A program made the translations under genes and the position numbers. Under the pieces are notes generated by a model. The model ran no database searches and had not been told where the DNA came from. It saw nothing but the letters and a program-made list of their open reading frames with translations. Positions 18,992-26,662 of a stretch of 64,000 bases of DNA are shown piece by piece. Each line of letters begins with the position of its first letter. Position 1 is the stretch's first letter. Location: NCBI GenBank assembly GCA_947053345.1, contig CAMRSM010000014.1:28908-92907 (forward strand). The letters are read 5' to 3'. Source of the DNA: an uncultured Lachnospiraceae bacterium. Its GTDB lineage: Bacteria; Bacillota; Clostridia; Lachnospirales; Lachnospiraceae.

Positions 18992-19942
18992 ATGAAATAT
19001 CAAAAAGACAGGATGACGGGAAAAAAGGCGGGGATCGCGCTTGGAGCTGCGGCGCTTGTTTTTTGCGGTGCGGCGGGTTCACTGCGTGTGGGCGCGGCTC
19101 AGACGGTGGATGTTTCCTCGAAGGAATATGATCTTTCCGTGGAAGACCTGCCGGAAGGCGTGGAAAAAGCCTACGCGAAATTCCACGACGGAAGCCTTTC
19201 CGCAGACGGCTATATGTTGTCGCTTTTTGACGGCTATGACGCGATGATCGCGATAGAGGAGGCGTTGACGGCAGCAGGGGAAGAACTTGCGGATCTTGAG
19301 TATCAGGCGTTTGAGGCGACGGTCTACGAGAAGGATGAGGAAGGGGATTACTACCCGCTGGACGGGATGCAGGGGATCACGCTGATCTGTCCGCTGCCGG
19401 AGGGGTTTGTGGAAAATGCCGGACAGGTTCAGGTCACGGCGGTGGATTCGAAGGGGGCGCTCTGCCGCATTTCCTCAAAGATCGTCAAGGCAGGGGGGAA
19501 GGATTGCGCGATGTTTGATCTGTCGGTCTTTACGACTTACGCATTTGTATATAAAAGCAGTGGGACTCTGACAGCGGGGAAGCAGCCGACCCCGACCCCT
19601 GCGGCGGCAAAACCGACGCAGGCACCGAAGCCGACAAATAAGCCGGATAGCACGGTGACGAAAGCACCGACAAAGACACCGGAAAAACCGGCAGCACCGA
19701 CCAGTACGCCGCAAAAGCCGGAAGAAACAAAACCGGAAAAGAAGCCGACCCCGGTTCCGACCAAAGCACCGGCAAAAGCGGGCGCGACGGCCGGCAGTTC
19801 TTCCTCCGCCACGGCATCCTCTTCGAGGGATAAAACGCCTCAGACCGGGGATGATTTTCAGGCGGGACGTTATTTCGCGGCGCTCGCTGCGGGCGGGATG
19901 CTCGTGGGGCTTGGATTTTTTATCGGGCATAAAAAGAAATAA
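18992..19942 (+). CDS. wall-anchored surface protein with TPQTG sorting signal
   Basis: This 316-residue exported protein is the likely client of the adjacent sortase. It has a Sec signal (AGIALGAAALVFCGAAGSLRVGAAQ), then a compact domain of about 170 residues with the pattern SVEDLPEGVEKAYAKF and PLDGMQGITLICPLPEGF. A Pro/Thr/Lys-rich spacer of about 80 residues follows. The C-terminus is a sorting signal: TPQTGDD, a hydrophobic stretch (YFAALAAGGMLVGLGFFIG) and the basic tail HKKK. TPQTG resembles the NPQTN- and SPxTG-type signals used by class B sortases rather than LPxTG. The start follows GAGGAG; the function of the exposed domain is unknown. Confidence 0.82.
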   Translation: MKYQKDRMTGKKAGIALGAAALVFCGAAGSLRVGAAQTVDVSSKEYDLSVEDLPEGVEKAYAKFHDGSLSADGYMLSLFDGYDAMIAIEEALTAAGEELADLEYQAFEATVYEKDEEGDYYPLDGMQGITLICPLPEGFVENAGQVQVTAVDSKGALCRISSKIVKAGGKDCAMFDLSVFTTYAFVYKSSGTLTAGKQPTPTPAAAKPTQAPKPTNKPDSTVTKAPTKTPEKPAAPTSTPQKPEETKPEKKPTPVPTKAPAKAGATAGSSSSATASSSRDKTPQTGDDFQAGRYFAALAAGGMLVGLGFFIGHKKK

Positions 19943-19950
19943 GATAACGT

Positions 19951-19985
19951 AAAAAAGATGCTGCTATTTTAGCAGCATCTTTTTT
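19951..19985. terminator. bidirectional terminator
   Basis: AAAAAAGATGCTGCT and AGCAGCATCTTTTTT form a strong stem with A and T tracts. It serves the sortase substrate gene and overlaps the 3' end of the minus-strand gene. Confidence 0.85.
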
Positions 19986-20230
19986 ACGGCATCGAACCGC
20001 TTGCGGTCGTCCGCGGACATCTGTGATTCCAAGATTTCAGAAAGCAGTGCGGATTCTTCCGGGGAAAATTTAAGCCGGAGCGCGTTCATTTTTCCGATGG
20101 CCTTCATGTAGAGTGCCGGCATATTTTTCTGCGTTGTCTTTTGGGATTCTGCCATCAGTTCCATGAGGAACTGCTTTTTGGCCGGGTCAAGGTTCGCGAG
20201 CTCCGGGCGGTTCAGCCAGTTTTGGTCCAT
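19964..20230 (-). CDS. small hypothetical protein
   Basis: This 88-residue protein has no signal peptide or membrane segment and looks helical and soluble. It opens with MDQNWLNRPELANLDPAKKQFL and ends with SADDRKRFDAVKKMLLK, the last codons lying inside the terminator stem. It sits 36 bases behind a longer minus-strand gene with similar short phrases (SPEExxLxxIL here, LSPEQKEMFENI there), so the two are probably co-transcribed and perhaps related. I do not recognise a function. Codon use and the ribosome site support a real gene. Confidence 0.6.
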   Translation of the reverse strand: MDQNWLNRPELANLDPAKKQFLMELMAESQKTTQKNMPALYMKAIGKMNALRLKFSPEESALLSEILESQMSADDRKRFDAVKKMLLK

Positions 20231-20266
20231 TGTAGTACCTCGCTATATTGAAAACATCATTTTATT

Positions 20267-20965
20267 TTATTCAGACGGGGGCTCCGACATGACAGCTTTT
20301 ATATTTTCAAACATCTCTTTTTGTTCGGGGGAGAGCATGGAAAGAAGCATGTTGCCCATATCGCCGGAGGAGGCAGCTGCTGCCATGAGATCCGCACCCT
20401 GTCCAAAAAGCTGCCCCATACCCGGTTCTGTGACAGTGCCCTTGTCCGGCGGCGGGTTTTGCCCGGTATCGGGATTTGTGGCTGCGCCGCCGTTATGCGC
20501 AAACCCCTGTCCCGCCCCAGCGCCCATGAAGGCCTCCGCCGCGGCGGCAAAGGCAAGTCCGGCATCCGGATTTTGTCCGCCCTGTGCGTCCGCTGCCGCG
20601 TTACCGCCCATATTCATGAAAGGGGCGAGTTCCTGGAACGTCTGGTAAAGTTTTAGCATCTGCATCATATTTTGCATTTGGGAAAATTGCGAGCGCTCCT
20701 GTTCGCTCAGGAACGGGGAGAGCTTCGCAAAAATTTCGGAAATGGCATCCGAGGAATCCGTCACCTGTTTATTCCCGAATTCAAAGCGCTGTTTCGGGCA
20801 GCTTAAGCACTCCCTCAGCTCCAGAAACTTTGTGAACAGGATCAGGGGCTGGCGCATGGGAAAAGGAATGTAAGGAAGCAGGACGCTGCAAAAAAAAGAA
20901 AGCCGGCAAAAGCCTGTTGATTGCCGGAAAATGGAATCGGTTGTATTGCCCTGTGAGAAATCCAT
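20267..20965 (-). CDS. hypothetical protein with Gly/Ala/Pro-rich middle
   Basis: This 232-residue protein starts at an ATG behind GGAGG. Its first 60 residues hold a short hydrophobic patch and a Cys-containing phrase (LRECLSCPKQRFEF). Two helical segments (EIFAKLSPFLSEQERSQFSQMQNMMQMLKLYQTF and MLLSMLSPEQKEMFENIKAVM) flank a low-complexity Gly/Ala/Asn/Pro region. It precedes the small gene at 19964 on the same strand. A large inverted repeat lies just upstream of its ribosome site. I do not recognise a family, and the role is unknown. Confidence 0.55.
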   Translation of the reverse strand: MDFSQGNTTDSIFRQSTGFCRLSFFCSVLLPYIPFPMRQPLILFTKFLELRECLSCPKQRFEFGNKQVTDSSDAISEIFAKLSPFLSEQERSQFSQMQNMMQMLKLYQTFQELAPFMNMGGNAAADAQGGQNPDAGLAFAAAAEAFMGAGAGQGFAHNGGAATNPDTGQNPPPDKGTVTEPGMGQLFGQGADLMAAAASSGDMGNMLLSMLSPEQKEMFENIKAVMSEPPSE

Positions 20966-20975
20966 AGCCTACCTC

Positions 20976-21044
20976 CATACAATAAGTGACTGATGGCAGG
21001 CTTGGGCGATAAATCAAAATCACCTGCCTGCCATACATTGTATG
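20976..21044 (-). promoter_or_regulatory. nested inverted repeat in the leader of the 20965 gene
   Basis: On the minus strand CATACAAT pairs with ATTGTATG, and inside it TGGCAGGC pairs with GCCTGCCA. The structure ends directly beside the GGAGG of the gene starting at 20965. It could also end the luxS transcript, but it lacks a T tract. Confidence 0.4.
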
Positions 21045-21067
21045 CGGCAGAACGGAAAAAATAACCC

Positions 21068-21547
21068 TTACTGCGGATAGTTTAAGCGGTCCGGTGTGAT
21101 TTTATCCAGAACCTCGTCGAGATACTTCGTGGCAAGGAAACGTGCCATCGGCAGGTTCATGTCAAGATAATTGCCGCAGGCGACAGCGGCAGCTCCCGGG
21201 ACTTCACCGTGGAAATTCGCGATGAAAGAAAACATTTCTTTTAAAAGCGGCACAATGTCCTCGGAAGTGTATTCCCCTGCCAGCAGAAGGTAAAAGCCGG
21301 TGCGGCAGCCCATCGGTCCGAAATACACGGTCTTTTCACCGTACTGTGCATGGTTGCGCAAAAAAGTCGCCCCCAGATGCTCGATGGTGTGCACCTCCGC
21401 AGTGTTCATCACCGGCTCATAGTTTGGGCGGGTCATACGGATGTCAAAGGTGGTGACCGTCTCGTTTCCGATGCCGTCCTTGCGGGATACGTACACGCCC
21501 GGCAAAAGGCGCAGATGGTCAACGGTAAAGCTTGCGATTGTTTTCAT
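21068..21547 (-). CDS. luxS: S-ribosylhomocysteine lyase
   Basis: This iron-dependent enzyme splits S-ribosylhomocysteine into homocysteine and DPD, the precursor of the AI-2 signal. It has normal length (159 residues). The metal-binding HTIEH (residues 53-57) and the Cys in MGCRTGFY are present. The N-terminal IASFTVDHLRLLPGVYVSR matches the family. I chose the ATG at 21547, because the in-frame ATG at 21562 overlaps the GGAGG ribosome site. In this window it joins the methionine-synthesis genes 3-8 kb away, which would recycle the homocysteine released. Confidence 0.96.
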   Translation of the reverse strand: MKTIASFTVDHLRLLPGVYVSRKDGIGNETVTTFDIRMTRPNYEPVMNTAEVHTIEHLGATFLRNHAQYGEKTVYFGPMGCRTGFYLLLAGEYTSEDIVPLLKEMFSFIANFHGEVPGAAAVACGNYLDMNLPMARFLATKYLDEVLDKITPDRLNYPQ

Positions 21548-21639
21548 AGGTGAAACCTCCATAGTTGAATTTGAAAAATGCCGGCGCGCGCGGGCGGCTG
21601 GAATGTATGCCCGGATACGTCCGGATAAAACTATTGTAA

Positions 21640-21668
21640 ATTATAGCGGAAATTGTGGGTGATGGCAA
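21640..21668 (-). promoter_or_regulatory. promoter of luxS
   Basis: On the minus strand TTGCCA and TATAAT are separated by 17 bases, about 95 bases before the start. Confidence 0.7.
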
Positions 21669-21749
21669 GGGAAAAGTTGCCCTGCCGCTGTCTGGCCAGA
21701 AAAAAGTAAAGAAAAAGGCGGTATGGGCTGCCTTGCCGCGAGTTCACAC

Positions 21750-21777
21750 TTGACAGCCGGGGCTTGTATATTATAAT
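21750..21777 (+). promoter_or_regulatory. promoter of the double HAD gene
   Basis: TTGACA and TATAAT are separated by 16 bases. The leader is about 165 bases and contains CTGCAAG/CTTGCAG with TTCGCG/CGCGAA inside. The rest of the luxS-HAD gap shows nothing else. Confidence 0.7.
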
Positions 21778-21946
21778 AGAAGAAAGTTAAGTGCGGCAAA
21801 CACAGGGCACGGCAAGAAGGGGTGTCGGATCTGCCGGGAAAAAACGGGAAGGGCAACCATGGAAATTGCAGTCTGCAAGGTTGGCGTTCGCGCGGCATCC
21901 GCGAATCTTGCAGGAATAAAAAAGCTGCGCGGAAAGAGGGAAAAAT

Positions 21947-23170
21947 ATGATCAGGAACGTAATATTTGACATTGGCAATGTGTTGGCGCGTTTTCGCTGG
22001 AAGGATTATATCGAGGAACGCTTTCCGGAGGATATGTGGCAGAAGATCGCGGATGCCACGGTTCGGGGACCGTACTGGGACGAGGTGGACCGGGGTGTGC
22101 TCCCGATCGCGGAGATCGCAAAGAAGTGCGCAGCGCTTGTGCCGGGTTATGAGCGGCAGATCGAAGCTTTTTTTGCGGAGCGGGAGAAGCTGGTGGAAGA
22201 GTATGCCTATTCGGCTTCCCTGGTCCGCAGCCTTCGGGCGGCGGGATACCATGTTTACCTGCTCTCAAACTACGCGGGTGATCTTTTTGACTATGCCCGG
22301 GCACATTTCAAATTTATCCCGCTTGCCGAGGGCGGCGTGATTTCCTATGAAATCCATAAGATCAAGCCGGAGAGGGAAATCTATGAGGAACTGCTGCGCC
22401 GCTATGACCTGGTTCCGGAGGAGTGCGTGTTTGTTGATGACCTTAAGAGAAATCTTTGTGGGGCGGCTTCGTTTGGAATCCACACTGTCCTTTTTACCGG
22501 TCTTGAGGATGCGCTTGGAAAATTAAAGGAGCTTGGGGTAACACCGCTTCAGGCAATGATCTTTGATGTGGACGGGACACTTTGGGATACGACGGAGGCC
22601 GCCGCGAAGATTTGGAGTGACGTGGCGGCAAAATATCCGGAAGTAAAGGATGATGTCACGGCGGAAAAGTTAAAAAATCTTTATGGGCTGCCGTTGGAGG
22701 ATATTGCGGAAAAATTGTTTGTGTCCGTGCCAAAGGAGACGGCCATCCGGGTGATGGAGGAATGTGTGAAGGTGCAGTGCCCGATTTTGGCAAAGGGAGG
22801 TGCCTCGCTGATCGGCGATGTCGCGGGGGCGTTTGCTAAGCTGAAGGAAAAGTACCGCATCTTCATCGTAAGCAACTGCCGAAGCGGTTACATCGAGGCA
22901 ATGCTTGCGGCGCATGATCTTGGGGGGCTTGTCGATGATTTTACCTGTCCGGGCGACACGGGGTTGCTGAAAGCCGACAATATCCGGCTGATCTGCGAGC
23001 GGAACCATCTGCCGCTATCCGCAGCGCTCTACGTGGGGGATACGCTGCCGGACGAAGTGGCGGCGCATGCGGCGGGCGTGCCGTTTGCCTTTGCGGAGTA
23101 CGGTTTTGGCAGGTGCGAAAACCCGGACTACCGGATCGCGGATATTATGGAACTTACGGAATTATTCTGA
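21947..23170 (+). CDS. tandem HAD-family hydrolase
   Basis: This 407-residue protein is two HAD phosphatase-like units in one chain. The first starts at VIFDIGNVLARFRWKDYIEERF, has the LSNYAGDLFDYA segment and ends with KPEREIYEELLRRY and VFVDDLKRNLCGA. The second starts near residue 200 at MIFDVDGTLWDTTEAAAKIW and has IVSNCRSGYIEAML, TGLLKADNIRL and YVGDTLPDEVAAHAAG. In the first unit the nucleophile motif is DIGNV, with no second Asp after the spacing expected of DxD, so that half may be weak or use another mechanism, as in the YihX branch. Substrates are unknown. No in-frame gap or stop suggests a sequencing artefact. The start follows GAGGG. Confidence 0.85.
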   Translation: MIRNVIFDIGNVLARFRWKDYIEERFPEDMWQKIADATVRGPYWDEVDRGVLPIAEIAKKCAALVPGYERQIEAFFAEREKLVEEYAYSASLVRSLRAAGYHVYLLSNYAGDLFDYARAHFKFIPLAEGGVISYEIHKIKPEREIYEELLRRYDLVPEECVFVDDLKRNLCGAASFGIHTVLFTGLEDALGKLKELGVTPLQAMIFDVDGTLWDTTEAAAKIWSDVAAKYPEVKDDVTAEKLKNLYGLPLEDIAEKLFVSVPKETAIRVMEECVKVQCPILAKGGASLIGDVAGAFAKLKEKYRIFIVSNCRSGYIEAMLAAHDLGGLVDDFTCPGDTGLLKADNIRLICERNHLPLSAALYVGDTLPDEVAAHAAGVPFAFAEYGFGRCENPDYRIADIMELTELF

Positions 23171-23238
23171 CCGGAACAATAAATTTGCAGTTTTTGGGAT
23201 AATGCCCGGAAGGGGAACGTGCGTGATTTCCGGGGGGT

Positions 23239-23440
23239 GTGGCCGGTCGGCGGAGCTGTCCTGCGGGCAGGGGGGGTTAGCGTTAATGGCCAGGGTTTTA
23301 AGCCGCTTGCCGGCGAAACTGCCCTGCGGGCGGGGGATTTAGCGTTAATGGCAGGGTTTAAGCCGCTTGCCGGCAGGGGATAGAGATGATGCAGGGCTCT
23401 GGAAGCCCGTGGCCGGACGGAAAGATTGTCCTGCGGGGAA
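23239..23440. repeat. G+C-rich 63-base tandem repeat
   Basis: Two imperfect copies lie at 23256-23318 and 23319-23379, each with TTAGCGTTAATGGC and TTTAAGCCGCTTGCCGGC. A third partial copy at 23409-23440 repeats GTGGCCGG(T/A)CGG...TGTCCTGCGGG. The repeats fill the gap between the HAD gene and the dehydrogenase gene. I see no gene or clear promoter here. Confidence 0.7.
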
Positions 23441-23490
23441 TGGGTGCATGCCGCCGCCGGGATTTTGCGGAAAATAAAAGGGGGATTTGT

Positions 23491-24450
23491 ATGAAAATTG
23501 TATTTATGGAGGCGGACACATTGGGCAAGGATGTGGATCTTGGCGCGTTTGACGCGCTCGGGGAGGTTGTGGTATATGATAAATCCGCACCGGGGGAAAA
23601 CGCGGCACGGATCCGGGACGCGGATATTGTTATCGTAAACAAGATCCCGATGGACGAGGCGCTGTTAAGAGACTGTGCCCGGCTGAAACTGATTGCTTTA
23701 ACGGCAACCGGGACAAACAATGTCGATTTTCCTTATGTGGCAGCCCGCGGCATCCGGGTGGCAAATGTCAGCGGTTACTCGACGGATTCGGTGGCGCAGC
23801 ATACCTTCGCATTATTGTTTTATGTGTATGAAAAGCTGCATTTTTACGATCATTACGTCAAGTCGGGCGAGTATGTAAAATGCGATATTTTCAGCAAGTT
23901 TGATGTCCGTTTCCATGAACTTTTTGGCAAGCGCTTCGGTATTGTCGGGCTTGGCAATATCGGCAGGAGGGTGGCGGGGATCGCCCGGGCATTTGGCTGT
24001 GAGGTGGTCTATTATTCCACCGGCGGCGCGCACGACGATAAGGACTACCGGCGGGTGGATAAGGAGACATTGTTCCGGGAGTCGGATATCATTTCCATCC
24101 ATGCCCCGCTCAATGAGGCGACAAGAAATTTTGTCGGGGAGCGGGAGCTTTCCTGGATGAAGCGGGATGCCGTGCTTTTAAACCTTGGGCGCGGCCCGAT
24201 CATTGACCAGGAGGCGCTCGCGAAAGCCCTGCTTGAGGAGCGCATCGGCGGCGCGGGGCTTGACGTGCTGACTATCGAGCCGATGGCGGCGGACAATCCG
24301 CTCCTTAAAGTGCAGGATTCCACACGCCTGATCATCACGCCGCATATTGCATGGGCGACCACCGAGGCAAGGCAGCGCTGTGTGGACGAGGTAGCGCGGA
24401 ATGTGGAGGCGTTCCTTGCGGGGAAGGAAAGAAACGTAGTTAACGGTTAA
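23491..24450 (+). CDS. D-2-hydroxyacid dehydrogenase (glycerate/hydroxypyruvate type)
   Basis: This NAD-dependent dehydrogenase of 319 residues converts a 2-keto acid and its D-2-hydroxy acid. The nucleotide-binding motif is GIVGLGNIGRRVAGIARAFG. The catalytic Arg, Glu and His lie in LNLGRGPIID, DVLTIEPM and ITPHIAWAT. The N-terminus MEADTLGKDVDLGAFDALGEVVVYD resembles hydroxypyruvate reductases (HprA type). The substrate is a guess from this similarity. The start at 23491 follows GGGGG; the track start at 23386 lies in the repeat region. Confidence 0.88.
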   Translation: MKIVFMEADTLGKDVDLGAFDALGEVVVYDKSAPGENAARIRDADIVIVNKIPMDEALLRDCARLKLIALTATGTNNVDFPYVAARGIRVANVSGYSTDSVAQHTFALLFYVYEKLHFYDHYVKSGEYVKCDIFSKFDVRFHELFGKRFGIVGLGNIGRRVAGIARAFGCEVVYYSTGGAHDDKDYRRVDKETLFRESDIISIHAPLNEATRNFVGERELSWMKRDAVLLNLGRGPIIDQEALAKALLEERIGGAGLDVLTIEPMAADNPLLKVQDSTRLIITPHIAWATTEARQRCVDEVARNVEAFLAGKERNVVNG

Positions 24451-24736
24451 TGCGAATGAGTTTTTGCGGTCTGCTCTGTAAAGAGAAAGCCGGAGAACAG
24501 GACAGGACGGATTATGGGCTGGCGGAAAGTCCACGGTGTGCGGCAGAAAAGGGCACCGGACGGGACGGAAAGCCTGCATGGCGGCGTACGGCTAAAGCGA
24601 ACGGAAAAGATGGGGCAGCATGGATATGAAAACCCCGGAACCAAACAAGAAAGACAAAGCGGTATTGGAATCAAGCCGGAAACAAAGCGTAAAAAGTAGC
24701 GGCAGCACGGAAATCAAGATCAAAAGGAAGAGTATC

Positions 24737-26662
24737 ATGGACATCAGGGAATATTTGCGCGCACACCGTCTGGTGACGGACGGCGCGATGGGAACATATT
24801 ACGCGGCGCTTAAAAAGCAGGAGAGCCTTGTTTCGGAGTGGGCGAACATAAACGAGCCGGGGGTGGTCGCGGGAATCCACCGCGCCTATCTTGCGGCGGG
24901 GGCGGTATTGATCCGGACGAACACGTTTGCGGCAGGCAGGCAGGTGCTTGGCACCGGGATAAAAGAGCAGGAAAAGATTGTGCGCGCCGCATGCCGGATC
25001 GCAAGAAAGGAGATTGCTGCGCATACCGCACGGACAGGAAAGCCTTGTTTTCTGGCGGGCGACATCGGACCGCTGCGTGAGCTTTCGGAACATGGGGAAC
25101 CGGCGGATGCGGGGGCGGAGTACCGCTTTTTGGTTGACCTGTTTTTGGAGGAGGGCGTGGATGCGCTCTGGTTTGAAACTTTCCCGGATTTGGGCGGGAT
25201 GGGCCAGGCAGCGGCATACGCAAAAGAAAAGTGTCCGGGCATTTTCTGTGCGGGATTATTTTCCGTGAACCAAAACGGGTATTCAGCGGCGGGAATCCGC
25301 GCAAGCCGCCTGATCGCACAGGCGGAAAGAGTGGAGGCTCTCGATGCAGTCGGGTTAAACTGCGGGGTCGGTTCGGCACATATGTTACATATCGTGGAAA
25401 ACCTGCATCTGCCAGAATACAAATATTTCTGCGCCCTGCCGAATGCCGGATACCCGGAACAGCTGCAAAGCCGGATGGTCTTTGTGCGCAATGAGAATTA
25501 TTTTTGCCGTAACATGGAAAGGATCGCGGCACACGGCGTATCCATAGTCGGGGCGTGCTGCGGCTCATCGCCGGAATATATCCGGGAGATTACGGAAAAT
25601 GTACCATTGTCCCGGCCGGAAGCAGACCGGGGAGGGCGGTTGCCGCAGGATAAGGAAGAGAAAAGCAGCACTGTTTGCGCAGGGGAAAAGGCAGCGCCGC
25701 AGATTATCGTGGGGGCGGATATTTCCGGAGACGAAAACGCGGACGGGAAAGCAGGTGTCGATGCGCGCATCCGGACGGAAAACAATTTCCTTATGCGGTT
25801 GTTTTCAAGGAAAAAAGTCATTGCAGTCGAACTCGACCCGCCTTATGATGCCGACGACGCAAAGATCATCGCGGCGGCAAAACGCTTAAAGGAGCTTGGG
25901 GTGGATATCATAACGATCGCGGATTCCCCGCAGGGGCGCAGCCGCATGGACTCCGTACTGACGGCGGTGAAACTTACCGGTATCACCGGAATGCCCGTGA
26001 TGCCCCATGTATGCTGCCGGGACAAAAACATGATTGCCATGCGCTCGATGCTGCTCGGCGCGTACGCGAATGAAATCCGCAATTTCCTTTTTGTCACAGG
26101 TGACCCGGTTCCGGGGGAACTGCGCAGCAGAGCGACCGGGGTATTTGATTATAATTCCATGAAGCTGATGGGCTTTGTGCGGGAAATGAACCGCGAGCAT
26201 TTTGCGGATGAGCCGATTGTATACGGGGGAGCGCTCAATCAGGGGCGCGTCAATTTTGACAAGGAGATGGAGCGCACCCGCAAAAAAATTGAGGCGGGGG
26301 CATCCTATTTCCTGACCCAGCCTGTTTATGGGGCGGAGGATATCCGCAGGCTTGGTCAGCTGAAACAGACGCTTAAAACAAGGCTGCTTGCGGGGATCAT
26401 GCCGCTTGTCAGCTACCGCAACGCCAATTTTGTTAAAAATGAGCTGGTTGGCATAAATGTGCCGGATGAGGTGCTTGCCGCTTACCGCCCGGATATGGGC
26501 AGGGAGGAAGGGGAGGAGGCCGGTGTCCGGATCGCATTTGGCGTGATGGAGAAGCTTGACTGCTTTGTGGACGGATATTATTTTATGCTGCCGTTTAACC
26601 GGGTGGGGCTGATGGAGAAGATTATTTCGGGTATGTCAACAGCAGAAGGAGAGAAATCATGA
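24737..26662 (+). CDS. homocysteine S-methyltransferase / methylenetetrahydrofolate reductase fusion
   Basis: This 641-residue fusion joins two steps of methyl transfer. Residues 1 to about 300 form a homocysteine S-methyltransferase barrel (LVTDGAMGTYYAAL). Its zinc cysteines are in VGLNCGVGS and VGACCGSSPEYI. A charged linker follows, then a MetF-type reductase from about residue 350 (KKVIAVELDPPYDADDAKIIAAAKRL, VMPHVCCRDKNM, GDPVPGE, YFLTQPVYG). The reductase would supply 5-methyltetrahydrofolate to the MetH encoded next. The stop overlaps the MetH start by four bases (ATGA). The start at 24737 follows AAGGAAGAG. The 286-base gap before it shows no promoter or riboswitch that I recognise. 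Confidence 0.9.
   Translation: MDIREYLRAHRLVTDGAMGTYYAALKKQESLVSEWANINEPGVVAGIHRAYLAAGAVLIRTNTFAAGRQVLGTGIKEQEKIVRAACRIARKEIAAHTARTGKPCFLAGDIGPLRELSEHGEPADAGAEYRFLVDLFLEEGVDALWFETFPDLGGMGQAAAYAKEKCPGIFCAGLFSVNQNGYSAAGIRASRLIAQAERVEALDAVGLNCGVGSAHMLHIVENLHLPEYKYFCALPNAGYPEQLQSRMVFVRNENYFCRNMERIAAHGVSIVGACCGSSPEYIREITENVPLSRPEADRGGRLPQDKEEKSSTVCAGEKAAPQIIVGADISGDENADGKAGVDARIRTENNFLMRLFSRKKVIAVELDPPYDADDAKIIAAAKRLKELGVDIITIADSPQGRSRMDSVLTAVKLTGITGMPVMPHVCCRDKNMIAMRSMLLGAYANEIRNFLFVTGDPVPGELRSRATGVFDYNSMKLMGFVREMNREHFADEPIVYGGALNQGRVNFDKEMERTRKKIEAGASYFLTQPVYGAEDIRRLGQLKQTLKTRLLAGIMPLVSYRNANFVKNELVGINVPDEVLAAYRPDMGREEGEEAGVRIAFGVMEKLDCFVDGYYFMLPFNRVGLMEKIISGMSTAEGEKS

Noticed and set aside
21859-21969. 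36-codon ORF (MEIAVCKVGVRAAS...) overlapping the HAD start
   Set aside because: It has a fair ribosome site, but its middle is an inverted repeat in the leader and it resembles no known leader peptide. Left as noise, though translation cannot be excluded.
24451-24736. SAM or cobalamin riboswitch before the methionine genes
   Set aside because: I found no conserved riboswitch core or terminator in the 286-base gap.
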